Assembly (NCBI GenBank): GCA_965224595.1
Contig: OZ245058.1
Span: 186,001-250,000 of the forward strand
Origin: Aliivibrio_A sp016764915
GTDB lineage: Bacteria > Pseudomonadota > Gammaproteobacteria > Enterobacterales > Vibrionaceae
Length of the DNA stretch: 64,000 nt
Reading direction: 5' to 3'
The translations under genes were made by a program, and so were the position numbers. Positions 50,041 through 58,888 of this stretch are shown here, one piece after another; the stretch's first letter is position 1; every line of letters starts with the position of its first letter. The notes under the pieces are model-generated. The model was given only the letters and a program-made list of their open reading frames with translations. It was not told where the DNA came from and made no database searches.

Positions 50041-51633
50041 ATGAGAGTCGATGTGACTGAATTCACTAAACGATTACAGCTTATAGCTGAGAACCCTGAA
50101 GCCTTACAACAGATAGGCCGAGGAGTAGAGAGGGAAGCTCTACGTTTTACATCTGATGGTCAGTTATCTGATAAACCTCACCCAAAAGGGGTTGGCTCTG
50201 CGTTAACAAATAAGTGGATAACCACCGATTTTGCCGAATCTCTGTTGGAGTTCATTACACCAGTTTCAAACGATGTCCCTACTCTGATTAACCAGTTGGA
50301 GGATATTCATCACTTTACGCTGACTCAAATGGGTGATGAAAAGCTATGGCCTCTTTCTATGCCATGTTTTGTCGGTGAAGAAAATGATATTCAGCTCGCT
50401 GATTATGGCAGTTCGAATGTTGGCAAGATGAAAACAGTCTATCGCCAAGGTTTGAAAAACCGTTATGGTAGTGTGATGCAGATCATCTCTGGTGTGCATT
50501 TCAACTTCTCTTTTCCTGACAGTTTCTGGCAGCAGTTATTCAATGATCAATCGACTTCTGAGCGTGAAGCGGCACAAACGGATGCGTACTTTGGTCTGAT
50601 TCGAAATTATTATCGTTTTGGTTGGTTGATTCCTTATTTCTTCGGTGCGTCCCCCGCTCTTTGTGGTTCATTTGTTAAAGATACCGATTCTACATTGCCG
50701 TTTGAGAAAGTGGGTGGCAGCCTCTACCTTCCTTATTCAACGTCGTTACGCATGAGTGACTTAGGTTATACCAATAACGCACAAAGTAGTTTGAACATTG
50801 GTTATAACAATTTAGATGAATATTTGACGGGTTTAAATAAAGCGATAAACACGCCTTCAGAAGAGTTCTCACTATTAAATAAAGCCTCATCGAGCAGTAA
50901 GTTTGAAGGTGAGCATGTTCAACTAAACAGCAATGTACTGCAGATAGAGAATGAACTCTATTCACCAATTAGACCAAAAAGAGTGGCTCGTAATGGTGAG
51001 AAACCATCAGAAGCACTTGGTCGAGCTGGCATTGAGTATATTGAAGTTCGCTCGTTAGACGTCAACCCGTACAGTGCTATTGGCATCACCGAAGATCAAG
51101 TGAGATTTTTGGATCTCTTTTTAATTTGGGGGACATTAACAGACTCTGACTTAATGGATGATGCTGAGCTGGAGTGTTGGCGTGATAACTGGAATAAAAT
51201 CATTCTAGAGGGGCGAAAACCGGGTCTAGAGTTACAGATAGGCTGTCGTGGTGAACGCTTAACTCAAAAAGCGTGGGCTGAGAGGGTTTTCTCTGAGCTT
51301 AAACAGGTGGCAGTGGTCATGGATGCGGCGGTTGGCGGTGAAGCGTATCAATTGACATGCCAAACACTAGCAAAAAGCATTGAAGACCCAGAGCTAACGA
51401 TTTCAGGGCAGTTACTAAAAGAGACGATTGCAGGGGGAGGGATCGGTTCGATAGGTTGTGAACTGGCTGCAAAATATCGTCAACAACATCTAGAGCATCA
51501 ATATAAGGTCTACTCTGAAACGTTAATGAAAGAGGAGTCCAAACGCTCGAATCAAGCTCAATTAGAGATTGAGAAAGCAGATGTTCTCTCATTTGATGAG
51601 TTTCTGACTGACTACTTTTCCTACCTGTCATAA
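50041..51633 (+). CDS. gshA: Glutamate-cysteine ligase GshA
   Basis: ATP-dependent first step of glutathione synthesis, proteobacterial class I type. Conserved blocks: GRGVEREALRFTSDGQL, TTDFAESLLEFITPVS, SVMQIISGVHFNFSFP, RNYYRFGWLIPYFFGASPALC and GIEYIEVRSLDVNPYSAIGI. Length 530 compares with 518 in E. coli. Start at ATG 50041 gives MRVDVTEFTKRLQLI. It lies upstream of luxS, with a lytic transglycosylase gene between, the order expected for vibrios. Confidence 0.96.
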   Translation: MRVDVTEFTKRLQLIAENPEALQQIGRGVEREALRFTSDGQLSDKPHPKGVGSALTNKWITTDFAESLLEFITPVSNDVPTLINQLEDIHHFTLTQMGDEKLWPLSMPCFVGEENDIQLADYGSSNVGKMKTVYRQGLKNRYGSVMQIISGVHFNFSFPDSFWQQLFNDQSTSEREAAQTDAYFGLIRNYYRFGWLIPYFFGASPALCGSFVKDTDSTLPFEKVGGSLYLPYSTSLRMSDLGYTNNAQSSLNIGYNNLDEYLTGLNKAINTPSEEFSLLNKASSSSKFEGEHVQLNSNVLQIENELYSPIRPKRVARNGEKPSEALGRAGIEYIEVRSLDVNPYSAIGITEDQVRFLDLFLIWGTLTDSDLMDDAELECWRDNWNKIILEGRKPGLELQIGCRGERLTQKAWAERVFSELKQVAVVMDAAVGGEAYQLTCQTLAKSIEDPELTISGQLLKETIAGGGIGSIGCELAAKYRQQHLEHQYKVYSETLMKEESKRSNQAQLEIEKADVLSFDEFLTDYFSYLS

Positions 51634-51642
51634 ACCTAAGTC

Positions 51643-51672
51643 GCGCGCTTATCCATTTAAGCGCGCTTTCAT
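51643..51672 (+). terminator. gshA terminator
   Basis: GCGCGCTTA / TAAGCGCGC, a 9-bp GC-rich stem with 6-nt loop, followed by TTTCATT. Confidence 0.8.
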
Positions 51673-51693
51673 TATGTTAACGTGTGTACAAAT

Positions 51694-52308
51694 ATGAACA
51701 AATATCGCTTCTCCTCACTTCTCCTTACTTTTTCTACCCTTTTACTGCTTCAAGGCTGTGCGACCTCTCCACCGAGAAATCAAAGTAACTTATGTACAAT
51801 TTTTGAAGAAAAGCCCAGTTGGTATGATGATGCAAGGGAGATGGAGGAGGTCTATGGCACGCCTATTAATGTGGCAATGGCGTTTATTAAGCAAGAGAGT
51901 AGCTTCATTAACGACGCTAAGCCGCCACGAGACCACCTGTTAGGCTTCATACCTTGGGGACGAGTCAGTACTGCTTATGGTTATGCGCAAGCTCAAGACC
52001 CTGTATGGGGAGAGTATTTAGATGGCACGGGTAATGGGGGGTCGAGAAATAATTTTGATGACGCCATTATGTTTGTTGGTTGGTATACCGATAAAACGCA
52101 GAAGAGGCTGGGTGTTTCCAAATGGGATCCCTATAATCAATATTTAGCATACCACGAGGGGCAAGGTGGATTTAAACGTAAGTCGTACAATAAAAAGCCA
52201 CAATTGCTGAAGGTGGCAAGGAAAGTAGAACAACAAGCTAAGGATTATGGTTGGCAGCTTAAACAGTGTCGATCGGAGTTGGAAAATGGCCGCAGTTGGT
52301 TCTTTTAG
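51694..52308 (+). CDS. Lytic transglycosylase-like lipoprotein (SLT domain)
   Basis: Putative peptidoglycan-cleaving lipoprotein. Signal peptide with lipobox LLQGC; mature part with an SLT-like fold: PINVAMAFIKQESSFINDAK holds the expected catalytic Glu, followed by STAYGYAQAQDPVWGEYL and YLAYHEGQGGFKRKSY. The start is uncertain: ATG 51694 gives 204 residues beginning MNKYRFSS, while a GTG at 51682 adds four residues; neither has a clear ribosome-binding site. It lies between gshA and luxS. Similar small SLT lipoproteins occur in vibrios, but I do not assign a specific Mlt name. Confidence 0.85.
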   Translation: MNKYRFSSLLLTFSTLLLLQGCATSPPRNQSNLCTIFEEKPSWYDDAREMEEVYGTPINVAMAFIKQESSFINDAKPPRDHLLGFIPWGRVSTAYGYAQAQDPVWGEYLDGTGNGGSRNNFDDAIMFVGWYTDKTQKRLGVSKWDPYNQYLAYHEGQGGFKRKSYNKKPQLLKVARKVEQQAKDYGWQLKQCRSELENGRSWFF

Positions 52309-52381
52309 TTAAACAATAATAGTTGAATAAATCTCCATTAAAGTTATAACTAAAGAGTCTTTAGTATATGGAGTAAATGGA

Positions 52382-52900
52382 ATGCCGTTATTAGATAGCT
52401 TTACTGTCGATCATACTCGCATGGAAGCACCTGCTGTACGCGTAGCAAAAAAAATGCAAACACCAAAAGGCGACACTATCACCGTGTTCGATTTGCGTTT
52501 TTGTGCCCCTAATAAAGAGATTTTAAGTGAAAAAGGGATTCATACTTTAGAGCACCTGTACGCTGGTTTTATGCGTAATCATTTAAACGGTTCAAAAGTC
52601 GAGATTATCGATATTTCTCCAATGGGGTGTCGTACCGGTTTTTACATGAGCCTAATTGGAACACCATCCGAGCAGACGGTAGCTGACTCTTGGTTAGCGG
52701 CGATGGCAGATGTGTTAAAGGTTGAATCTCAAAATAAGATCCCTGAACTCAATGAGTATCAGTGCGGTACTTACGCGATGCACTCTTTAGATGAGGCAAA
52801 AGCGATTTCTCAACATATTATTGATGCTGGGGTTCGAGTCAACCAAAATGATGAATTAGCGCTGCCTGAATCTATGTTAAAAGAGCTTAAAATAGAGTAG
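52382..52900 (+). CDS. luxS: S-ribosylhomocysteine lyase LuxS
   Basis: Cleaves S-ribosylhomocysteine to homocysteine and DPD, the precursor of autoinducer AI-2. Metal ligands H54 and H58 lie in HTLEHLYAGFMRNHL with catalytic Glu57 between them; the third ligand is the Cys in EYQCGTYAMHS. Length 172 is typical of vibrios. It is followed by a bidirectional terminator. AI-2 made here is the interspecies signal of vibrio quorum sensing; the receptor genes are not in this window. Confidence 0.98.
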   Translation: MPLLDSFTVDHTRMEAPAVRVAKKMQTPKGDTITVFDLRFCAPNKEILSEKGIHTLEHLYAGFMRNHLNGSKVEIIDISPMGCRTGFYMSLIGTPSEQTVADSWLAAMADVLKVESQNKIPELNEYQCGTYAMHSLDEAKAISQHIIDAGVRVNQNDELALPESMLKELKIE

Positions 52901-52935
52901 TCGTGTAGGTCAACGCACTTGCTAATCAACAATGT

Positions 52936-52963
52936 AAAAAAGAGCCAGCGGCTCTTTTTTTTC
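52936..52963. terminator. Bidirectional terminator luxS / corB-like gene
   Basis: AAAAAAGAGCC / GGCTCTTTTTT with an AGC loop, A and T runs on both sides, between convergent genes. Confidence 0.9.
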
Positions 52964-52976
52964 TTAAAATCAGCGG

Positions 52977-54242
52977 TTACTTCGCTGGTGGATAAACCTT
53001 AACTTGAGTTATCTTATTCTCTGATACATTAATGATCTCCATCTGATGCTGCTCAAGATTAATGGTTATATTACTTTCTGGAATATCTTCTAAGTGTTCC
53101 AATATTAAACCATTAAGAGTTCTCGGGCCATCGGTTGGTAGCGTCCATTTTAAACGCTTGTTGAGGTCTCTGATATTAGCACTGCCTTCAATGATGTAAC
53201 TGCCATCAGCTTGGGCGGTTATCTCTTCTGCTAGAGTCGGCGCAATTGACGTGGTAAATTCACCAACTATCTCTTCTAGAATATCTTCTAAGGTGATCAA
53301 GCCTTGAATGTCGCCATATTCATCAACCACTAGACCAATGCGTTCATTGTTTCTTTGAAACTTTAAAAGTTGAATATTCAACGGAGTGTTTTCTGGAATG
53401 AAATAGACCTCATCCGCCGCTTTTAACAGCGTCTTTTTGGTGAACTCATTTTTCTCTAACATCAAACGGTACGCTTCACGAAGGCGTAACATACCAACAA
53501 CTTCGTCTATTTGATCTCGATAGAAAACCAACCGCCCATGAGGAGAGTGGGTTAACTGCCTTACAATAGATTTCCAATCATCATTAACATCAATACCGGA
53601 GATTTCATTACGAGGGATCATAATATCATTTACGGTGACATGTTCTAAATCTAAGATAGAGATCAACATATCTTGGTGTTGACGAGGAATTAGTGCGCCT
53701 GCTTCGTCTACGACAGTTCTAAGTTCCGCAGAGCTCAAATGATCATTATTGGTATCACTGTTCTTTAACCCTAGAATACGCAAAAACCCATTAGTGATGA
53801 GGTTTACTAACAGCACCAAAGGGGAGAGTAGTTTCATTAACACTTTTAAAAGGTGACTGCTGATAAAAGAGACTTTCTCAGGGTGCATTGCGGCTAATGT
53901 TTTTGGTGTTACTTCTGCAAAAACAAGAATCACTAAAGTGAGAACCCCGGTGGCAATAGCAACACCAACATCACCGTAGAGGCGCATCCCGATGATGGTT
54001 GCAATAGCAGAAGCCATAATATTGACTAGATTATTGCCAATAAGTATTAAACCGATTAAGCGATCGGGTCTGGCTAATAGGCGCTCTACCCGTTGTGCTC
54101 CTTTGTGCCCATTATTGGCGAGATGTTTTAATCGATAACGATTAAGAGACATCATTGCTGTTTCTGAACTTGAGAAGTAGGCTGAGATGATGATAAGCAC
54201 AACAAGTGTGCTAAAGAGGGCACCTATAGAGATGTCGTCCAA
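52977..54242 (-). CDS. CNNM/CBS-domain membrane protein (CorB/YfjD type)
   Basis: Integral membrane protein of the HlyC/CorC family, linked to magnesium or cobalt efflux. N-terminal CNNM domain (about 1-190) with SAYFSSSETAMMSLNRYRL and LIGLILIGNNLVNIMASAIA and about three to four membrane segments. Two CBS domains follow (about 205-330, NDIMIPRNEISGID and GLVVDEYGDIQGLITLEDIL), then a CorC_HlyC transporter-associated domain at the C-terminus. Length 421 fits E. coli YfjD. It is followed upstream of ffh by ypjD on the same strand, the E. coli ffh-ypjD-yfjD order. Confidence 0.9.
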   Translation of the reverse strand: MDDISIGALFSTLVVLIIISAYFSSSETAMMSLNRYRLKHLANNGHKGAQRVERLLARPDRLIGLILIGNNLVNIMASAIATIIGMRLYGDVGVAIATGVLTLVILVFAEVTPKTLAAMHPEKVSFISSHLLKVLMKLLSPLVLLVNLITNGFLRILGLKNSDTNNDHLSSAELRTVVDEAGALIPRQHQDMLISILDLEHVTVNDIMIPRNEISGIDVNDDWKSIVRQLTHSPHGRLVFYRDQIDEVVGMLRLREAYRLMLEKNEFTKKTLLKAADEVYFIPENTPLNIQLLKFQRNNERIGLVVDEYGDIQGLITLEDILEEIVGEFTTSIAPTLAEEITAQADGSYIIEGSANIRDLNKRLKWTLPTDGPRTLNGLILEHLEDIPESNITINLEQHQMEIINVSENKITQVKVYPPAK

Positions 54243-54334
54243 TTACTTTTCCTTTTTTAGATATATGAAGTTATTAACTACTAATTTGCCGGTGAGTGCA
54301 AATATTTTATAAAGAGAGCGTCACAAAACAGAGA

Positions 54335-55141
54335 CTATTGTAAAATGATCTCTTGCACAAAACGACTACCAAAATACGCCAGAGTCATTAGTGTCGATCC
54401 CGTTAAACAGAACCAAAGTGTTTTCTTTCCTCTCCAACCTTTGTAATGATGTCCCCAAATTAGAACCGTAAACACAATCCAAGCAAGGAATGAAAAAACC
54501 GCTTTGTGTGCTTTGCCTTGTTCAATCATGTCTTGTACAAAGAACAAACCAGTGGCTAAGGTCAATGTGAGCAAGATATTACCGACTAATACTATATTGA
54601 AAAACTGCCTTTCTACCATCATTAATGGTGGAAGATTAGGATTTATGGTTAACGACTTTTTACTCTTTAATTTGTGGTCTAACCAAGAGAGCTGAATGGA
54701 GTAGAGAGTCGCAATGGTGAGCGTAGCATAGGCAAAAAGTGCCATAGAAATGTGGAAAAGCAGTGATATCTGCGATTCTAAATGTGTGATGAAGGTTCCA
54801 GGTAAGAACGTAGCCGCTAATAGGTTGATGGCAGAAAAACTGTATATAACGGGTAATAAAAACCAGACTCTCACCTTGAGCATTGCAATGCTCATGACTA
54901 GTGAGATAATAAAGCTGATAAGTAGTGCCACATTTAAGATGCTAAGATTTTGTCCATTTCCATTTAGAATGAGACCTTGCAGTAAAATGGCATGCAGAGA
55001 AATAGCCAAAGCTGCAAAAATAAAAACAGATTTAGTTTTTATTCCGTTAGGGCTAGCAAGACCTGGAACTACACAACTTAATGCTAAAAAGTAAAACAGG
55101 GTAGCGGCTAACGCGATTGACATATCCATATACAGAGTCAC
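54335..55141 (-). CDS. ypjD: CcsA-like inner membrane protein YpjD
   Basis: Polytopic membrane protein of the cytochrome c assembly (CcsA/CcmC) superfamily, 268 residues with about eight hydrophobic segments. The C-terminal core KAHKAVFSFLAWIVFTVLIW followed by GHHYKGWRG resembles the conserved heme-handling region. The role of YpjD is unproven; a cytochrome c role is not required by the context. It is divergent from ffh, as in E. coli. Confidence 0.87.
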   Translation of the reverse strand: MTLYMDMSIALAATLFYFLALSCVVPGLASPNGIKTKSVFIFAALAISLHAILLQGLILNGNGQNLSILNVALLISFIISLVMSIAMLKVRVWFLLPVIYSFSAINLLAATFLPGTFITHLESQISLLFHISMALFAYATLTIATLYSIQLSWLDHKLKSKKSLTINPNLPPLMMVERQFFNIVLVGNILLTLTLATGLFFVQDMIEQGKAHKAVFSFLAWIVFTVLIWGHHYKGWRGKKTLWFCLTGSTLMTLAYFGSRFVQEIILQ

Positions 55142-55281
55142 TAATCTTAAAAAGGAAAGTTATTATTTTAGGATTATACCTTGCTCTGAAGTGAGTCGCT
55201 ATCAGTAGATGAGATTGATACTGAAACTAATTTTTTTAATGCGCTATAATCGCATTAAATATCGCACTAAAGGCGAACAAG

Positions 55282-56679
55282 ATGTTTGATAATTTAACGG
55301 ACAGACTATCCAGTACACTAAAGAATATCAGTGGCAAAGGTCGACTAACAGAAGATAATATTAAAGAGACATTACGCGAAGTTAGAATGGCGCTACTTGA
55401 AGCTGATGTTGCGCTTCCTGTGGTGCGAGACTTTGTAAAACGAGTCAAAGAACAAGCCGTTGGTGTTACTGTCTCAAAAAGTTTAACGCCCGGACAAGAG
55501 TTTATTAAGATCGTCCAATCTGAATTAGAAGCCGTTATGGGTGAATCTAATGAAGGACTGGATCTCTCATGTCAGCCTCCAGCCGTTATATTAATGGCGG
55601 GTTTGCAAGGGGCTGGTAAAACAACCAGTGTGGCAAAATTAGCAAAGCTACTGACTGAACGTGACAAGAAAAAAGTCATGGTTGTATCAGTGGATGTCTA
55701 TCGTCCTGCTGCGATAAAGCAGCTGCAAACGTTAGCTGATGATGTCGGTGTTGGCTTTTTTCCATCATCTGCGGATCAAAAACCAGTTGATATCGCGAAT
55801 GCTGCCATTGCTGAAGCGAAATTAAAGTTCTTTGATGTTCTGATTGTGGATACCGCTGGTCGTTTAGCAGTAGATGTTGAAATGATGGAGGAGATCAAAC
55901 ACCTTCATCAAGCGGTTAATCCAATTGAAACGCTGTTTGTTGTCGATGCGATGACCGGGCAAGATGCAGCCAATACCGCGAAAGCATTTGGTGAAATATT
56001 ACCATTAACGGGGGTCATATTAACTAAGGTTGATGGTGATGCTCGTGGTGGTGCTGCTCTGTCTGTGCGTCATGTAACAGGCAAACCAATTAAATTCTTA
56101 GGTGTTGGTGAAAAAATCGATGCACTTGAGGCGTTCCACCCACAACGAATAGCGTCGCGCATCCTAGGTATGGGTGACGTTCTCTCTTTGATCGAAGATT
56201 TAGAAAAGAATGTCGATCATGAGAAAGCCGCCAAGATGGCGAAAAAATTCAAAGAGAAAAAAGGATTTGATCTTGAAGATTTTCGTGAGCAGTTAGGACA
56301 GATGCAAAACATGGGTGGAATGGCAGGCATGATGGATAAACTTCCTGGCATGTCTAAAATTCCAGATAGCGTGAAAGACCAAGTAGGCGACAAGACATTT
56401 GTACAGATGGAAGCGATCATTAACTCGATGACTTTGAAAGAGCGGAAAAGACCTGAATTGATTAAAGGTTCGCGTAAGAAACGTATTGCGGCAGGTTCGG
56501 GCACTCAAGTACAAGATGTTAATAGAATGCTTAAGCAGTTCACCCAAATGCAGAAGATGATGAAAAAAATGCAGAAAGGTGGAATGAAAGGAATGATGCG
56601 CAACATGCAAGGTATGATGGGCGGTATGGGCGGTATGGGCGGTATGGGTGGTATGGGTGGCGGTTTTCCTGGCCGTTAG
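55282..56679 (+). CDS. ffh: Signal recognition particle protein Ffh
   Basis: SRP54 GTPase that, with 4.5S RNA, delivers inner-membrane proteins to FtsY and SecYEG. N domain (1-85) with ALLEADVALPVVRDFVKRVK. G domain with GLQGAGKTTSVAKLAKLL (about 107-124), VDVYRPAAIKQLQ, DTAGRLAVD and TKVDGDARGGAALS. Methionine-rich M domain (about 330-440). The tail is a Gly-Met repeat (GGM repeated) before FPGR. Length 465 compares with 453 in E. coli, the excess being largely the repeat tail. Confidence 0.97.
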   Translation: MFDNLTDRLSSTLKNISGKGRLTEDNIKETLREVRMALLEADVALPVVRDFVKRVKEQAVGVTVSKSLTPGQEFIKIVQSELEAVMGESNEGLDLSCQPPAVILMAGLQGAGKTTSVAKLAKLLTERDKKKVMVVSVDVYRPAAIKQLQTLADDVGVGFFPSSADQKPVDIANAAIAEAKLKFFDVLIVDTAGRLAVDVEMMEEIKHLHQAVNPIETLFVVDAMTGQDAANTAKAFGEILPLTGVILTKVDGDARGGAALSVRHVTGKPIKFLGVGEKIDALEAFHPQRIASRILGMGDVLSLIEDLEKNVDHEKAAKMAKKFKEKKGFDLEDFREQLGQMQNMGGMAGMMDKLPGMSKIPDSVKDQVGDKTFVQMEAIINSMTLKERKRPELIKGSRKKRIAAGSGTQVQDVNRMLKQFTQMQKMMKKMQKGGMKGMMRNMQGMMGGMGGMGGMGGMGGGFPGR

Positions 56680-56733
56680 TTGTTGATTTTTTACCCTCCT
56701 ATGGAAATATTGGTGAAAAAATAGCTAAAGCAG

Positions 56734-56761
56734 TTGCATTGACTCGGAGAAAGAGTAAAAT
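56734..56761 (+). promoter_or_regulatory. Putative rpsP operon promoter
   Basis: TTGCAT (56734-56739), 16-nt spacer, TAAAAT (56756-56761). Inverted arms CTCGGA and TCCGAG (56743-56748, 56762-56767) flank the -10, suggesting a possible operator. Confidence 0.5.
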
Positions 56762-56784
56762 TCCGAGGCTTTATTTTGGCACGA

Positions 56785-56818
56785 GGCCCCGTAAACTAAT
56801 TCGGGGCCGATTTTATTT
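56785..56818 (+). terminator. Hairpin in the rpsP leader (terminator or attenuator)
   Basis: GGCCCCG / CGGGGCC with a 10-nt loop, then GATTTTATTT. It lies after ffh and after the putative rpsP promoter, 20 bp before rpsP, so it could end ffh transcripts or attenuate the ribosomal operon. Confidence 0.7.
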
Positions 56819-56837
56819 AAGTAATAAAGAGGACGAT

Positions 56838-57086
56838 ATGGTTACCATTCGTTTAGCACGTCACGGCGCTAAGAAGCGTCCATTCTACCAAATCGTTGTA
56901 GCTGACCAGCGCTATAAAGCAACAGGTCGTTACATTGAGAAAGTAGGTTTTTTTAACCCGCTAGCTAAAGGACAGGAAGAAGGTCTTCGTTTAGATCTTG
57001 ACCGCGTTGACCATTGGGTCGGCGAAGGTGCAGCTCTGTCTGATCGCGTAGCAAAACTAGTTAAAGACGCAAAAAAAGCGGCTTAA
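56838..57086 (+). CDS. rpsP: 30S ribosomal protein S16
   Basis: Small-subunit assembly protein. The start at ATG 56838, after AAAGAGGACG, gives 82 residues beginning VTIRLARHGAKKRPFYQIVV, the standard S16 N-terminus; the frame extends 33 codons upstream across the leader hairpin but is not S16 there. First gene of the rpsP-rimM-trmD-rplS operon, which mixes ribosomal proteins with rRNA and tRNA maturation factors as in E. coli. Confidence 0.97.
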   Translation: MVTIRLARHGAKKRPFYQIVVADQRYKATGRYIEKVGFFNPLAKGQEEGLRLDLDRVDHWVGEGAALSDRVAKLVKDAKKAA

Positions 57087-57090
57087 GTTA

Positions 57091-57642
57091 GTGTCGGTTG
57101 AAGGTAAAGAATCAATGAGTAAACAAGACGAAATTATTGTTGTAGGTAAGTTTGGAGCTTCTTATGGCATTCGTGGTTGGTTGAAAGTGATTTCTTACAC
57201 AGATATCGCTGAAAACATTTTTGATTATAAACCCTTGCATGCAAATGTTCGGGGTGAGTGGGTCGAGGTCTCTGTTGAGAGCTGGAAACGCCACAAAGGT
57301 TTGGTATGCAAACTTGATGGATTAAATGTTCGAGAAGAAGCTCAAACATACACTAATCTTGAAATTGGAGTTGCAGCCAGTGCTTTACCAAAATTGTCAG
57401 AAGAAGAATTCTACTGGCGTGAATTATTTGGAATGCAAGTTATCAACGTTCAAGGCTATGGTCTTGGCGAGGTCGTAGACCTAATGGCAACGGGCTCCAA
57501 TGATGTTTTGGTAGTCAAAGCAAACCTCAAAGATGCTTTTGGTAAAAAGGAACGTTTAATCCCGTTTCTTGATGGGCAGGTAATCAAGTCAATTGATCGC
57601 ACTGCTCAACGGATCGAAGTTGACTGGGATCCTGGATTCTAG
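57091..57642 (+). CDS. rimM: Ribosome maturation factor RimM
   Basis: Binds S19 and helps maturation of the 30S head. N-terminal beta-barrel with VVGKFGASYGIRGWLKVISY, then the C-terminal PRC-barrel with EEFYWRELFGMQVINVQGYG and the conserved TGSNDVLVVKANLKDAFGKK and RIEVDWDPGF. Two starts are possible: GTG 57091 (183 residues, SVEGKESMSKQ) and ATG 57115 (175 residues, with AAGGT upstream). I keep the longer because, as I recall, vibrio RimM proteins begin with a similar SMKGKETMSKQ stretch. Confidence 0.93.
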   Translation: MSVEGKESMSKQDEIIVVGKFGASYGIRGWLKVISYTDIAENIFDYKPLHANVRGEWVEVSVESWKRHKGLVCKLDGLNVREEAQTYTNLEIGVAASALPKLSEEEFYWRELFGMQVINVQGYGLGEVVDLMATGSNDVLVVKANLKDAFGKKERLIPFLDGQVIKSIDRTAQRIEVDWDPGF

Positions 57643-57666
57643 CCCCTAAGTATAGCGAGTGAACAC

Positions 57667-58416
57667 ATGTGGGTTGGCGTAATAAGCCTGTTTCCTGAAA
57701 TGTTCCGAGTAGTTACTGATTTTGGGGTCACTAGCCAAGCGGTTAAAAAAGGTTTGTTGTCATTAGAAACATGGAATCCTCGAGATTTCACTCATGACAA
57801 ACATCGTACTGTCGATGACAGACCTTACGGTGGCGGCCCTGGTATGCTGATGATGGTACAGCCTTTGCGCGATGCCATTAAGACAGCTAAGCAGTCTGCC
57901 CCGGGAAAGACGAAAGTAATATACCTTTCACCTCAAGGTCGTAAGCTGGATCAAGCTGGTGTTGAGGAGTTGGCAACAAATGACAATTTATTGCTTATTT
58001 GTGGCCGCTATGAGGGTATCGATGAGCGCATAATACAATCTGAAGTTGATGAAGAATGGTCAATTGGAGATTTTGTGCTTACAGGTGGTGAACTACCCGC
58101 CATGACGTTAATTGATTCTGTTGCTAGGTTTATTCCTGGTGTATTAGGAGATTTTGCGTCAGCAGAAGAGGATTCTTTTGCAAATGGCCTATTAGATTGT
58201 CCGCATTACACCCGTCCTGAAGAGTTAGACGGTATTGAAGTACCCAAGGTGCTGAAGTCCGGAAATCATCAGGATATTCGTCTATGGCGACTACAACAGT
58301 CGCTAGGCCGAACTTGGTTAAGAAGACCAGAGCTCTTGGAAAATCTAGCTCTGACTGACGAACAGGAATTATTACTTGCTCGGTTCATTTGTGAACACAA
58401 GCAATGTAATAGTTAA
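57667..58416 (+). CDS. trmD: tRNA (guanine-37-N1)-methyltransferase TrmD
   Basis: SPOUT-class methyltransferase making m1G37, which prevents frameshifting. The trefoil-knot SAM site is seen in IYLSPQGRKLDQ, ICGRYEGIDERI and SIGDFVLTGGELPAM, and the substrate residues in RPYGGGPGMLMM. Length 249 is standard. Third gene of the rpsP operon, 24 bp after rimM. Confidence 0.98.
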   Translation: MWVGVISLFPEMFRVVTDFGVTSQAVKKGLLSLETWNPRDFTHDKHRTVDDRPYGGGPGMLMMVQPLRDAIKTAKQSAPGKTKVIYLSPQGRKLDQAGVEELATNDNLLLICGRYEGIDERIIQSEVDEEWSIGDFVLTGGELPAMTLIDSVARFIPGVLGDFASAEEDSFANGLLDCPHYTRPEELDGIEVPKVLKSGNHQDIRLWRLQQSLGRTWLRRPELLENLALTDEQELLLARFICEHKQCNS

Positions 58417-58452
58417 GAAATTAGTATCAGTTTATTCTAGGATATTATTAAG

Positions 58453-58806
58453 ATGAGCAACATCATTAAGGCTCTTGAAGAAGAGCAGCTAAGACAAGAC
58501 ATACCTAAATTTGCTCCAGGTGATACTGTAGTAGTTCAGGTTAAAGTAAAAGAAGGTGAGCGTGAGCGTACACAGGCATTCGAAGGCGTTATAATTGCTA
58601 TTCGTAATCGTGGACTTCACTCTGCATTCACAGTTCGTAAGATCTCGAACGGTGAAGGCGTTGAGCGTTCTTTCCAAACTCACTCGCCTATCATTGACAG
58701 CATCACTGTCAAGCGTCGTGGTGCAGTACGTCGTGCCAAGTTGTACTACCTACGTGAGCGTTCTGGTAAGTCAGCTCGTATCAGAGAGAAACTTACTAAG
58801 AAGTAA
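58453..58806 (+). CDS. rplS: 50S ribosomal protein L19
   Basis: Large-subunit protein at the 30S-50S interface. The sequence NIIKALEEEQLRQDIPKFAP at the start and RGAVRRAKLYYLRERSGKSARI near the end are diagnostic. Length 117 (E. coli 115). Last gene of the rpsP operon, followed by a strong terminator. Confidence 0.98.
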   Translation: MSNIIKALEEEQLRQDIPKFAPGDTVVVQVKVKEGERERTQAFEGVIIAIRNRGLHSAFTVRKISNGEGVERSFQTHSPIIDSITVKRRGAVRRAKLYYLRERSGKSARIREKLTKK

Positions 58807-58836
58807 CGCACACGAGACGATTGTCAAAAGTGCTAT

Positions 58837-58868
58837 AAAAGGTGTGCTGTTTTCAGCACACCTTTTTT
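58837..58868 (+). terminator. rpsP operon terminator
   Basis: AAAAGGTGTGCTG / CAGCACACCTTTT, a 13-bp stem with TTTT loop and a run of six T. Strong rho-independent terminator. Confidence 0.93.
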
Positions 58869-58888
58869 CATATGTGGGGGGAATTAAA

